From Altererythrobacter sp. Root672 (GTDB lineage Bacteria; Pseudomonadota; Alphaproteobacteria; Sphingomonadales; Sphingomonadaceae), in contig NZ_LMHH01000001.1 in assembly GCF_001427865.1 (NCBI RefSeq), positions 992,001 through 1,056,000 of the forward strand: 64,000 bases of DNA, in the 5' to 3' direction. Shown piece by piece: positions 20,228 to 28,417 of this stretch; position 1 is the stretch's first letter; each line of letters starts with the position of its first letter. Made by a program: the position numbers and the translations under genes. The notes beneath the pieces are model-generated. The model saw only the letters and a list, made by a program, of their open reading frames with translations, was not told the DNA's origin and made no database searches.

Positions 20228-20956
20228 TTGAGCATTCTGCAGGGCCGGGTCGCGGTCGTGACCGGCGCCAGTTCGGGAATCGGTGAAGCCTGCGCGGTTT
20301 CGTTCGTTGAGAAGGGCGCCAAAGTCGTGCTCGCCGCCCGCCGGGTCGAGCGCCTGGCCGCGCTTGTCGAGCGCATCGAGGCGATGGGCGGCGAAGCGCT
20401 CGCCGTCGCCACCGACGTCACCAGCGAAGCCGCGGTCGATAACCTCTTCGCCCAGGCGGTCGAGCGCTTCGGCACGGTCGACGTGGTGATCAACAACGCC
20501 GGCATCGCCGACAGCACCCCGGTCGACGAGATGTCGCTCGAAACCTGGGAGCAGGTGCTCTCCACCAACCTAACCTCGGCGTTCCTGTGCAGCCGCGCGG
20601 CGTTCCGCGTGATGAAGGGCAAGGGCCGTGGGCGGATTCTCAACATTGGCTCGATCTCGGCCCGCGTGCCGCGGCCGCACAGCCCGGCCTATGCCGCGAG
20701 CAAGTGGGGCCTTGATGGCCTCACCCGCTCGCTCGCCATCGACGGGCGCGAGCACAACATCGCCGCCTCGATCTTCCACCCCGGCATCGTCGCCACCGAG
20801 ATCGCGCCGGGCGCGGTCAAGCTGCCGGAGAACTTCGCGGCCTCGCCCAAGGACATCGCCGACGTGATCGTCCACATGTGCGACATCCCCGACCACCTCA
20901 ACTTCTACGAAGGCATGGTCGTGCAGATCGACTTGCCGTTCTTCGGGCGCGGCTGA
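20228..20956 (+). CDS. SDR family NAD(P)-dependent oxidoreductase
   Basis: The 242-residue protein is a classical short-chain dehydrogenase. It has the cofactor motif TGASSGIG at 12-19, an Arg-rich turn after beta-2 (AARRVER, suggesting NADP preference), NNAG at 89-92, and the catalytic Ser142/Ser144, Tyr155 and Lys159 (YxxxK). The start appears to be TTG at 20228: AAGGGG at 20215-20220 is correctly spaced, and nearby ATGs are in other frames. It is the first gene of an operon with the FMN oxidase. The substrate is unknown. Confidence 0.9.
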   Translation: MSILQGRVAVVTGASSGIGEACAVSFVEKGAKVVLAARRVERLAALVERIEAMGGEALAVATDVTSEAAVDNLFAQAVERFGTVDVVINNAGIADSTPVDEMSLETWEQVLSTNLTSAFLCSRAAFRVMKGKGRGRILNIGSISARVPRPHSPAYAASKWGLDGLTRSLAIDGREHNIAASIFHPGIVATEIAPGAVKLPENFAASPKDIADVIVHMCDIPDHLNFYEGMVVQIDLPFFGRG

Positions 20957-20963
20957 CGCTAGG

Positions 20964-22109
20964 GTGAAAGCCGACCTCGCCTGCTACAACATCGCGGACT
21001 TGCGCAAGCGTGCCCGGCGCCGCTTGCCGCACGGCATCTGGGAATACCTCGAGCGCGGGGTCGAGGATGAAGCCGGCATGGCGCGCAACCAGGCCGCGTT
21101 CGAGCAGGTGACCTTCCGCCCGCGCGTGCTGCGCGGGGTGCAGGCGATCGACACGAGTGCGCAGATCTTCGGGCAGAGCACCCCCCTGCCCCTCGCGCTC
21201 GCGCCGACCGGAGCGGCCGGGCTGATGTGGTATCAGGGTGACCTCGCCCTCGCCCAGGCAGCGGCCAAAGCTGGGTTGCCTTTCACGATCTCCAGCGCCA
21301 GCACGATGGACCTTGAGCAAATCGCGGTCGCCGGTGGGCGGCTGTGGTTCCAGCTGTACTTCTGGGAAAACCGCTCGCTGTCGTTCGACGTGGTCCAGCG
21401 CGCGCATGAACTTGGGTGCGAGGCGCTGTTCGTCACGCTCGATCTGCCGGTTCCGCCAAACCGCGAGTACATCCACCGCAACGGCTTCGGCACCCCGTTC
21501 CAGCTCAACGCGCGCAACACGCTCGACGTGCTGACCCATCCCCGTTGGCTGGCGGGCGTGATGGGCCGCTACACCGTGAGTGGCGGCATCCCGACCCAAG
21601 CCAACCTCCCCGACCGGTTGCGGGCCAAAGTCACCAAGGGCGCGCCTCCGGGGGCGCTGTTCAAGCAGGACGATCTCGACTGGGATGGGATCAAGGAACT
21701 GCGCGACCGCTGGCCCGGGAAATTCATCCTCAAGGGTGTGCTGCACCCCGAGGACGCCCGCCAGGCGCTCGCGCTCGGGGCTGATGGCGTGGTGGTTTCC
21801 AACCACGGTGGCCGCGCGCTCGATTCCTCGATTGCCTCGATCGAGGCCCTGCCCGAGATCGTCTCCGCCGTTGGTGGGAAGATGACGGTGTTCCTCGATA
21901 GTGGCGTTCGGCGCGGGAGCGATATCGTCAAGGCCGTCGCGCTTGGGGCCGATGCCGTGCTGGTCGGGCGTGCGCCGCTCTACGGCTTGGCGGCTGCCGG
22001 GGAGGCAGGCGTCTTGCGGGCGCTCGACTTGTTCAGGGCGGAGACCACGCGGACGATGGCCATGCTAGGCGCGCGATCGCTCGACGAAGTCAGGGCGCTG
22101 CTCGATTGA
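20964..22109 (+). CDS. FMN-dependent alpha-hydroxy-acid oxidase/dehydrogenase (LldD family)
   Basis: The 381-residue TIM-barrel flavoenzyme belongs to the L-lactate dehydrogenase/glycolate oxidase/mandelate dehydrogenase family. FMN and substrate residues are visible: Lys257 in FILKGV, the catalytic His281 and Arg284 in SNHGGRALD, then DSGVRRGSD and GRAPLYGLAA. The start is GTG at 20964, seven bases after the SDR stop, with AGG just upstream. Similarity suggests L-lactate or another 2-hydroxy acid as substrate; I would not assign lldD without a tree. Confidence 0.9.
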   Translation: MKADLACYNIADLRKRARRRLPHGIWEYLERGVEDEAGMARNQAAFEQVTFRPRVLRGVQAIDTSAQIFGQSTPLPLALAPTGAAGLMWYQGDLALAQAAAKAGLPFTISSASTMDLEQIAVAGGRLWFQLYFWENRSLSFDVVQRAHELGCEALFVTLDLPVPPNREYIHRNGFGTPFQLNARNTLDVLTHPRWLAGVMGRYTVSGGIPTQANLPDRLRAKVTKGAPPGALFKQDDLDWDGIKELRDRWPGKFILKGVLHPEDARQALALGADGVVVSNHGGRALDSSIASIEALPEIVSAVGGKMTVFLDSGVRRGSDIVKAVALGADAVLVGRAPLYGLAAAGEAGVLRALDLFRAETTRTMAMLGARSLDEVRALLD

Positions 22110-23083
22110 TGCCCATCATGCGCAAATTGCTGATCGCCGCCGCCGCGCTTGCCTGTGGTTCGCAAGCCGTGGCGCAGGAGGGCGGCTCGCTCGATGCGCT
22201 TCTGCAGCAGGACGTTCGGCTCGCGACGATTGCCGAGCGGCTGATGGGTGCCAACCATGAGCTTTGCCGACAGCAGATGCCGCTGACCGGCCTGATCATG
22301 CACAGCCGCGACCAGTACCCCAAAGGCGGCCAAGACTCGGCCTTTGTGAACGGGGCGATTGCGGTGTCGGCCTTGGTCCCGGGTTCTCCGGCGGCCGCCG
22401 TCCTTGAGCCGCGCGACGGATTGGCAGTCATCGGTGCGGTGCCCACTTCCGGGCTGAAAGCGGAAGGTAAGTCGCCCGTGCGCGACGCCGCGTTTGAGGC
22501 TCTGGCCGATCAGCCTCCCCAAGGTCCCATGCAGCTGAAGATCGTGCGCCAGGGGCAGGAGCAGGCCGTGTCGCTCGGAGCCAGGCCCGGATGCCGCGTA
22601 CTGGTGGAGATCAGGGTTGCGGATGGACTCAACGGCCAGTCAGACGGCCGGGTCATCCAGGTCAATTACGGCCTGGCGACGGTCGCCACCAATGATGAAC
22701 TGGCCGTCGTGTTTGCCCACGAACTTGCCCATGTCGTGCTCGAACACCGCCGCCGCCTCAAAGCGGCGGGAGTCGACAAGGGCTTCTTCGGTGAGTTCGG
22801 GCGCAATCAGCAGCTCAACCGGCAAGTTGAGGTCGAAGCCGACCGAATGGCGGTGCATCTGCTCGCCAACGCGGGCTACGATCCCAGCATCGCACCGAAA
22901 TTCTGGCGTTCGAGCCTTGGGCAGCGCACCTCGGGTGGGTTGACGCGCAGCCGGGTCTATCCCTCGCCAGAGGCGCGGGCGGAGCTAATCGAGCGTGAGA
23001 TCGCCGACTATCTCGGCGGCGGTACGGGACCGAGTTATCCGGGGCACTTGCTGGTGCGGCGGGATCAGCCGTTCGAGAATTAG
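22109..23083 (+). CDS. Secreted M48-like metalloprotease
   Basis: The 324-residue protein starts with a signal peptide ending near AVAQ (about residue 23). A PDZ-like middle region (about 80-165) precedes a zinc protease domain with HELAH at 204-208 and a downstream VEVEADRMA segment that would provide the third ligand. This arrangement resembles periplasmic M48 peptidases. The ATG at 22109 forms TGATG with the preceding gene; ATG 22118 is an alternative. REP-like repeats follow immediately. Confidence 0.85.
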   Translation: MPIMRKLLIAAAALACGSQAVAQEGGSLDALLQQDVRLATIAERLMGANHELCRQQMPLTGLIMHSRDQYPKGGQDSAFVNGAIAVSALVPGSPAAAVLEPRDGLAVIGAVPTSGLKAEGKSPVRDAAFEALADQPPQGPMQLKIVRQGQEQAVSLGARPGCRVLVEIRVADGLNGQSDGRVIQVNYGLATVATNDELAVVFAHELAHVVLEHRRRLKAAGVDKGFFGEFGRNQQLNRQVEVEADRMAVHLLANAGYDPSIAPKFWRSSLGQRTSGGLTRSRVYPSPEARAELIEREIADYLGGGTGPSYPGHLLVRRDQPFEN

Positions 23084-23094
23084 GCGTCGCGCTG

Positions 23095-23236
23095 AGGTCC
23101 TTCGACAAGCTCAGGACGAACGGAGCAGAGGGGGGGCACCAGATCCGAACATGGTGAGCCTGTCGAACCACAAGCTCACCACTAACGGGGGTGGAGCTTT
23201 CCTATCTTTCCGTTCGTCCTGAGCTTGTCGAAGCAC
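23095..23236 (+). repeat. REP-like repeat cluster (three units in alternating orientation)
   Basis: Unit A at 23095-23124 reads TTCGACAAGCTCAGGACGAA inside it. An inverted unit at 23151-23171 contains TGAGCCTGTCGAACCAC, with a truncated companion at 23171-23189. Unit C at 23209-23236 is an inverted copy of A. The arms of A and C could pair over about 25 bases. Elements of this kind are scattered between genes in sphingomonads and related bacteria. Similar units occur at 31145-31214. Confidence 0.8.
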
Positions 23237-23263
23237 GCCGAGCGCACCCCCCGCCCTTCAAAC

Positions 23264-23788
23264 TCAGCTCTGAGCGCAGCCGCGCCCCGGCGCCTGGCTG
23301 ATGTCGATGTACTGACGGTCGTAATAAGTCAGCGGCGTCGCGTCTTCGCGATGGGTTGCCGCAAGCAGCTCACCGATGAAGATCGAATGCGTGCCGAAGT
23401 CGTGGCAATGGACCCGGCGGCAGACGATGCTCGACTGCGCGGTGGCGAGGACCGGAACGCCATAAGCCTCCTCCCACGCACCGACCGCGAACCGATCCAG
23501 AGCACGATCCTTCATGAAATGCTCGGCCACGTCGCGATTGCCGAGCCCGAGCACGTTGACGCAAAACGTCTCCGCCGTGGCCAGCGGCGCATGCAGCGAA
23601 GCGGTGCGATTGACGCAGACCAATAGCGAGGGCGGATCGAAGCTCAGCGAACTTACCGCCGTCGCCAGAATGCCATAGCGGTCGCCCCCATGTCCGGTCG
23701 TCACCGCATAAACGGTCGCGGCCACGTGCCGCATCGCGGAACGAAAGGAATCGAGGAGGTCCTCGCGGTTCTGGCTGGCTTCAGTCAC
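23264..23788 (-). CDS. Flavin reductase family protein
   Basis: This 174-residue protein belongs to the flavin reductase-like FMN-binding split-barrel family, which provides reduced flavin to two-component monooxygenases. Signature segments include the early RHVAATVYAVTT, SSLSFDPPSLLVCVN, the CVNVL segment and H-DFGTHSIFIGE. The start is GTG at 23788 with GGAG six bases upstream. It stands alone and diverges from the riboflavin operon, so shared flavin logic is possible. No partner monooxygenase lies nearby. Confidence 0.88.
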   Translation of the reverse strand: MTEASQNREDLLDSFRSAMRHVAATVYAVTTGHGGDRYGILATAVSSLSFDPPSLLVCVNRTASLHAPLATAETFCVNVLGLGNRDVAEHFMKDRALDRFAVGAWEEAYGVPVLATAQSSIVCRRVHCHDFGTHSIFIGELLAATHREDATPLTYYDRQYIDISQAPGRGCAQS

Positions 23789-23931
23789 TCAAGCTCCATG
23801 CGGCGCCAACTGCGTTCACGCAAGTGCGTGCCGATGGCCGAGCACGTCCTCGCATCTCTCGAGTATCTGCGCATTTCCCTCGAGTTTGATCGAGTCATTT
23901 CTCGCATTTGAGCGCCAATTCTCCGCTTTCG

Positions 23932-23969
23932 ATGTGATCGACTGGATTGCCATCACATCGCAATGTGAT
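23932..23969 (+). promoter_or_regulatory. Palindromic operator with a third half-site upstream of the HTH-ribB gene
   Basis: ATCACAT (23952-23958) and ATGTGAT (23963-23969) form a perfect inverted repeat with a 4-base spacer. A further ATGTGAT lies at 23932-23938, three helical turns upstream of the right arm. The gene that follows encodes its own N-terminal helix-turn-helix, so autoregulation is the simplest inference. Confidence 0.65.
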
Positions 23970-23974
23970 ATACC
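23947..23974 (+). promoter_or_regulatory. Candidate promoter of the riboflavin operon (leaderless)
   Basis: TTGCCA at 23947-23952 and TATACC at 23969-23974 are 16 bases apart. The expected transcription start falls at about 23981, the A of the ATG, and there is no Shine-Dalgarno sequence before it. The operator palindrome fills the spacer. Confidence 0.5.
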
Positions 23975-23980
23975 GAGTCG

Positions 23981-25282
23981 ATGAACGCTTCAATCATCGA
24001 TCGAGTCCGCGACCTGGTCAGCCAGGGCCGGATGACGCGGGCGGGCCTCGCTCGGGCCGCTGGCCTCCACGCCAACACCCTGCGCGACTGCACCGAGCCG
24101 ACCTGGAACCCGACTGCCGACACGCTCGGCAAGCTGGACCGCTTCCTCTCGGCCAACGACGACACCCCAATCCTGGTGCCGATCGAACAGATCATCGACG
24201 AAGCGCGCAACGGCCGCATGTTCATCCTGGTCGATGACGAGGACCGCGAGAACGAGGGCGATCTGATCATCCCGGCGCAGATGGCGACGCCCGATGCGAT
24301 CAACTTCATGGCCACTCACGGCCGCGGGTTGATCTGCCTCGCGCTCGGACAGCCGCGGGTCGAGACTCTGGGCTTGCAGCCGATGAGCCGCACCAACCGC
24401 AGCCGCATGGAAACCGCCTTCACCACCTCGATCGAGGCGCGCGAAGGCGTCACTACCGGCATCAGCGCGGCCGATCGGGCGCGGACCATCTCCGTCGCCA
24501 TCGACGCCAGCAAGGGCTCGGATGACATAGTCAGCCCCGGCCACGTGTTCCCGCTCGTCGCTCGCGAAGGTGGCGTGCTGGTGCGGGCCGGCCATACCGA
24601 AGCAGCCGTCGACATCTCGCGCCTCGCCGGGCTCAATCCCTCGGGCGTGATCTGCGAGATCATGGCCGAGGACGGCACGATGGCGCGGCTCGACGACCTG
24701 ATGCGCTTCGGCCGCATGCACGGCATCAAGATCGGCACAATCCGCGATCTGATCGCCTATCGTCGGCGTCACGACCACCTGGTCGAAAAGCGCGCGGAGA
24801 GCCGCTTCACCAGCCTGTGGGGCGGCGATTGGCGCGCGATCAGCTTTTACAACAAGGCGACCAAGGGCGAGACCATGGCGCTGGTCAAAGGCCATATCGA
24901 CCCGGCGAAGCCCACGCTCGTGCGGATGCACGCGCTGTCGGTGTTCGACGATGTCTTCGCTCACGATACCGAGCGCCAGGGCATGCTCGAAGGCGCGATG
25001 CGGATCATTGGCGAGGAAGGCGCGGGCGTGGTCGTCCTGATCAACCGCCCCTCCCCCGGTCACGCAAGCAGCGCTATCCGGGCGCTCGACCGCGACCGTT
25101 CCGATCCAGCAGATGATGCCGACATGCCTTCTGAGCAGCGCGATTACGGCGTCGGTGCGCAGATCCTGGCCGAACTGGGCGTGCACGACATGGTCCTGCT
25201 GACCAACACCCGGCATTCGCTGGTCGGCCTCGAGGGCTACGACTTGTCGATCGTCGGCGAGCGGCCCATCGGTCCGGCGTGA
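23981..25282 (+). CDS. ribB: HTH-RibB-RibX fusion: 3,4-dihydroxy-2-butanone 4-phosphate synthase with DNA-binding N terminus
   Basis: This is a 433-residue, three-part protein. Residues 1-57 resemble a small helix-turn-helix ([19 protein letters not shown]). Residues about 65-265 are DHBP synthase, making the four-carbon riboflavin precursor from ribulose 5-phosphate; the acidic loop [10 protein letters not shown] (85-94) and [13 protein letters not shown] (154-166) are intact. Residues about 275-433 resemble GTP cyclohydrolase II but lack the zinc cysteines, as in the RibBX variants known in proteobacteria. DYGVGAQIL and GLEGYDLS are retained. It probably starts a leaderless mRNA at 23981 and leads an operon with ribH. 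Confidence 0.93.
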   Translation: MNASIIDRVRDLVSQGRMTRAGLARAAGLHANTLRDCTEPTWNPTADTLGKLDRFLSANDDTPILVPIEQIIDEARNGRMFILVDDEDRENEGDLIIPAQMATPDAINFMATHGRGLICLALGQPRVETLGLQPMSRTNRSRMETAFTTSIEAREGVTTGISAADRARTISVAIDASKGSDDIVSPGHVFPLVAREGGVLVRAGHTEAAVDISRLAGLNPSGVICEIMAEDGTMARLDDLMRFGRMHGIKIGTIRDLIAYRRRHDHLVEKRAESRFTSLWGGDWRAISFYNKATKGETMALVKGHIDPAKPTLVRMHALSVFDDVFAHDTERQGMLEGAMRIIGEEGAGVVVLINRPSPGHASSAIRALDRDRSDPADDADMPSEQRDYGVGAQILAELGVHDMVLLTNTRHSLVGLEGYDLSIVGERPIGPA

Positions 25283-25803
25283 TCGTCAACCGCGGCCTCG
25301 ATACCGAACTGGGCGATCCCAAGTACGCCCGGCCTGAACTCGAACGCCGTTGGCTGGTCGACCAAGCGGATCGGCCAAACCTCGAAGGGCTGGACTTCAC
25401 GCTCATCGAGGACCGCTACATCGAGGGCACCCGTATGCGGTTGCGGCGGATGACACGACGTGGCGAGACCGCCCTCAAGCTGACCAAGAAGTACGAGACC
25501 GAACGGCCAGAGACACGGCCGATCGTCACAGCCTATCTCACCGAAGCCGAACATGCCCTGCTCGCCTCTTTGCCGGCCTTTGCGATGCGGAAGCGCCGTT
25601 TCCATCTGCCCGTCGATGGCCGGTACTGGAGCCTCGATTTGTTCGAAGGGCCGCTGGCGAGACTAGAGCTGGTCGAGGCTGAAGCCGCCGACGAAGCGGC
25701 GCTCGACGCGCTTGTGCCGCCAGCTTGGGCGACTAAGGAGGTGACGCACGATCCGCGCTACCAATGCGGCTCGTTGGCGCAGACTCTTTCAATTCCGGAG
25801 TAA
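25279..25803 (+). CDS. CYTH-like (triphosphate tunnel) domain protein
   Basis: The 174-residue protein starts at GTG 25279, overlapping the ribB stop as GTGA. The segment PELERRWLV (19-27) looks like the start of a CYTH/triphosphate tunnel domain, with ExExR in place of ExExK. Later strands contain alternating charged residues ([23 protein letters not shown]) as in that fold. Family members bind triphosphates such as inorganic tripolyphosphate, thiamine triphosphate or ATP. Its place between two riboflavin genes is unusual; the substrate cannot be told. Confidence 0.75.
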   Translation: MIVNRGLDTELGDPKYARPELERRWLVDQADRPNLEGLDFTLIEDRYIEGTRMRLRRMTRRGETALKLTKKYETERPETRPIVTAYLTEAEHALLASLPAFAMRKRRFHLPVDGRYWSLDLFEGPLARLELVEAEAADEAALDALVPPAWATKEVTHDPRYQCGSLAQTLSIPE

Positions 25804-25805
25804 CA

Positions 25806-26225
25806 ATGGCCCGCTTCCTGATCGTCGAAGCCCGCTTTTACGAGCACCTCAACGACATGCTGATCGCCGGCGCGCGGACTGCGCTTGAGGATGCCGGGCA
25901 CCAGGTCGATGTCCTGACCGTCCCTGGCGCGCTTGAGGTTCCCGGCGCGATTGCCTCGGCCGCCGAGAGCGGTCGCTACGAGGGATTCGTCGGGATCGGC
26001 GTGGTCATCCGGGGCGAGACTTATCACTTCGAGATCGTCGCCGGGGAAAGCGCCCGCGGTATCATGGCGCTGACCATGGACGGCCTCGCCGTAGGCAACG
26101 GCATCCTCACGGTGGAGAACGAAGCGCAGGCGATTGTCCGCGCCGATCCCGCCCAGCTCAACAAGGGAGCTGGCGCTGCCGAAGCGGCCCTGGCCCTGCT
26201 CGCAATCCGGGAGAAGTTCGCATGA
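25806..26225 (+). CDS. ribH: 6,7-dimethyl-8-ribityllumazine synthase
   Basis: RibH condenses the RibB product with the pyrimidine intermediate to form lumazine, the riboflavin precursor. The 139-residue subunit has PGALEVP (40-46) and [14 protein letters not shown] (65-78), where His74 is the likely acid-base residue. It lacks only the short N-terminal arm seen in some homologues. ATG 25806 is chosen because it follows the CYTH stop by two bases and the family begins here. It overlaps the next gene by ATGA. Confidence 0.95.
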   Translation: MARFLIVEARFYEHLNDMLIAGARTALEDAGHQVDVLTVPGALEVPGAIASAAESGRYEGFVGIGVVIRGETYHFEIVAGESARGIMALTMDGLAVGNGILTVENEAQAIVRADPAQLNKGAGAAEAALALLAIREKFA

Positions 26226-27148
26226 CAAGCCATTGGTCGATTGACGGAATCTCGCTGGTTCTGGGCGGCAATGTGTTTGGCTGGACCTCGGATGAGAACT
26301 CCAGCTTCGCGGTGCTCGACCGGTTCTACGAGGCAGGCGGGCGCATGGTCGATACCGCCCAGGGCTATTCGGTGTGGGCACCGGGCCATGTCGGGGGCGA
26401 AAGTGAGACGGTCATCGGCAACTGGCTCAAGAGTCGGGGCGTTCGTGCTGAGATGCGCATTGCCACCAAGACCGGCATGTTCGGGAAGCCGGGCGATCTG
26501 GAACCGGCGAAAGTGGCCGAGGAGCTGAACAAGTCGCTCGAGCGGCTGCAAACCGACTACGTCGACCTCTACTACGCCCACCGTGACGAGACCGCGACAT
26601 CGCAGGAAGAAGTCGCCACTGGCTTTGACGCGCTGGTCAAGCAAGGCCTCGTCCGCGAACTCGGCGCCTCGAACTTCAACGCCGAACGCCTCCGCGAGAT
26701 AACCGACCTCACACATTCCAATGGGATGACCGGCTTCACCGTCCTACAAAACGAATACAACCTCGTAATGCGCGAAGAATATCCCCAGGAACTGCAGCGC
26801 CTCTGCCTCGATCGCGGAATCGCCATGCTCCCCTGGTTCGGCCTCGCCGCCGGGTTTCTGACCGGCAAGTACCGCACCCGCGAGGACCTCGAGCGTCACA
26901 ATCGCGGATCGAGCATCGAGCGCTTTTTCGACAAGGGCCTGACGGTCCTGCCGACGCTCGACGCCGTCGTCGCCGAGACCGGGGCCAGCCACGGCGCCGT
27001 CGCCCTCGCCTGGTTGCTCAAGCAACCCGGCATCGCCGCGCCCATCGCCAGCGCTCGTGAGCCGGGGCAGCTCGACGTACAGTTCGAAGCGCTCAAGCTC
27101 GAGCTGACTCAGGACCAACTCGACCGATTGACTGCCGCGACTGGGTGA
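26222..27148 (+). CDS. Aldo/keto reductase
   Basis: The 308-residue TIM-barrel oxidoreductase has the AKR tetrad: Asp44 and Tyr49 (VDTAQGYS), a Lys in ATKTG near 83, and His in YYAHRDE near 120. The NADPH-binding end ([11 protein letters not shown]) is present. ATG 26222 overlaps ribH by ATGA, suggesting co-translation. Substrate unknown; no specific link to riboflavin is known to me. Confidence 0.9.
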   Translation: MTSHWSIDGISLVLGGNVFGWTSDENSSFAVLDRFYEAGGRMVDTAQGYSVWAPGHVGGESETVIGNWLKSRGVRAEMRIATKTGMFGKPGDLEPAKVAEELNKSLERLQTDYVDLYYAHRDETATSQEEVATGFDALVKQGLVRELGASNFNAERLREITDLTHSNGMTGFTVLQNEYNLVMREEYPQELQRLCLDRGIAMLPWFGLAAGFLTGKYRTREDLERHNRGSSIERFFDKGLTVLPTLDAVVAETGASHGAVALAWLLKQPGIAAPIASAREPGQLDVQFEALKLELTQDQLDRLTAATG

Positions 27149-27233
27149 ATCGTCGCCGACTGCGAACAAATTGGCGCGAACAGGCGTCATCGAACCGTGG
27201 AAATGATGCTCCTGCGCCCCTCGCCGAGTTGAT

Positions 27234-27251
27234 GTGACAGCTGTGTGTCAC
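27234..27251 (+). promoter_or_regulatory. Perfect inverted repeat upstream of the Nudix-DUF47 gene
   Basis: GTGACA (27234-27239) and TGTCAC (27246-27251) form an inverted repeat with a 6-base spacer, 31-48 bases before the proposed start. It may be an operator. It does not match the direct-repeat layout of a Pho box. Confidence 0.4.
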
Positions 27252-27281
27252 TAAGCGCTCGGCAACAGGAGACCAGAACCC

Positions 27282-28403
27282 ATTCGCCAAATTGCAGCCT
27301 TGCCTTACCTCATCGAGGGACCGGCGGCGGATTCGCCTGTCCGCCTGATGCTGGTGACGACGCGCGGCGCGCGCGGACGCTGGGTCATACCCAAGGGTAA
27401 TTCCGACGCTAGTCCGCCCCATGTGAGCGCGGCCAAGGAAGCGGAAGACGAAGCCGGGGTCCGGGGCGCCGCGTGCCCGACGCCGCTCGGCAGCTATCGC
27501 TACCGCAAGCGGCAGCGCAATGGCGCGACGCTGATGCTCGACGTCGACGTCTTTCCCCTGGCGGTGACCGAGGAACTGGTGAGCTGGAAGGAACAGGGCG
27601 AGCGCGAGCGGCGCTGGTTCAGCCTCAGCGAAGCCGCCGAAGTCGTCGAGGAAGAAGACCTTCGCAACCTCATCCGCTCATTCGCTCCGGCCGAATTCAA
27701 GGCCGCCGCGCGGCGAGCAACCCTGCTCGATACCGTAGTCCGTAAATCAAGGATGGATGCCATGTTTGGCTGGTTCCAACGCCTGCTCCCGAAGACGGGT
27801 AATTTCTTCGAGATGTTCGAAGCCCACGCGGCGATCATCCTTGCCGCTGCGGACGCGACATCGCGCTTGCTCGACAACCCGACCGAGCCCGACCACATCC
27901 GCGAGATCAACGAACGCGAACACGATGCGGACGAGCTCAACCGCGAAGTCCTGCAAACGGTGCGCCAGACCTTCCTGACCCCATTCGACCGTGGCTCGAT
28001 CGCCTCGCTGATCAGCGCGATGGACGACACGGTGGACGAGATGCAGGCCACCGCCAATGCAATCGGCCTCTACGAAGTGACGGTGATCCCGCAGGAAATG
28101 AAGGACATGGTCGCCATCATCGTCGATGCCGCGCGCGTCACGGCAGAGGCCATCCCACTGCTGCGCGATGTCGGCAGGAACGCCGGCCGCCTGCACGAGC
28201 TGACCGAACGCCTGGTGCGCATGGAAAGCCATGCCGACGCTATCCATGCCGCTGGCCTCAAGCGAGCCCTGCGCGAGCACGGCGCCAATAATACCCTGCA
28301 GTTCGTGACCGATCGCGAGGTCTACAAGCACCTCGAGCGGATCACCGATGCCTTTGAGGACGTGGCCGACGAGATCGACGGCATCGTGATCGAACACGCC
28401 TGA
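27282..28403 (+). CDS. Nudix domain fused to a PhoU-like DUF47 protein
   Basis: One uninterrupted frame encodes about 373 residues. Residues 1-150 are a Nudix domain of the type resembling diphosphoinositol polyphosphate/diadenosine polyphosphate hydrolases: the start RQIAALPY, then RWVIPKGN and a degenerate Nudix box (KEAEDEAGV, without the first Glu). Residues about 158-373 are a DUF47/PhoU-like domain (MFGWFQRLLPKTGNF, then long helices) normally encoded as a separate partner of PiT transporters. RQIAALPY lies before any ATG, GTG or TTG; ATT 27282 with AGGAGA nine bases upstream is the best start. TTG 27300 is the alternative, and ATG 27753 or 27762 could give the DUF47 part alone. Confidence 0.8.
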   Translation: MRQIAALPYLIEGPAADSPVRLMLVTTRGARGRWVIPKGNSDASPPHVSAAKEAEDEAGVRGAACPTPLGSYRYRKRQRNGATLMLDVDVFPLAVTEELVSWKEQGERERRWFSLSEAAEVVEEEDLRNLIRSFAPAEFKAAARRATLLDTVVRKSRMDAMFGWFQRLLPKTGNFFEMFEAHAAIILAAADATSRLLDNPTEPDHIREINEREHDADELNREVLQTVRQTFLTPFDRGSIASLISAMDDTVDEMQATANAIGLYEVTVIPQEMKDMVAIIVDAARVTAEAIPLLRDVGRNAGRLHELTERLVRMESHADAIHAAGLKRALREHGANNTLQFVTDREVYKHLERITDAFEDVADEIDGIVIEHA

Positions 28404-28417
28404 CAGGCTGACACGCC

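Noticed and set aside
23789-23980. FMN riboswitch upstream of ribB
   Set aside because: The gap has no recognisable conserved RFN stems, and the promoter appears leaderless, leaving no room for a riboswitch.
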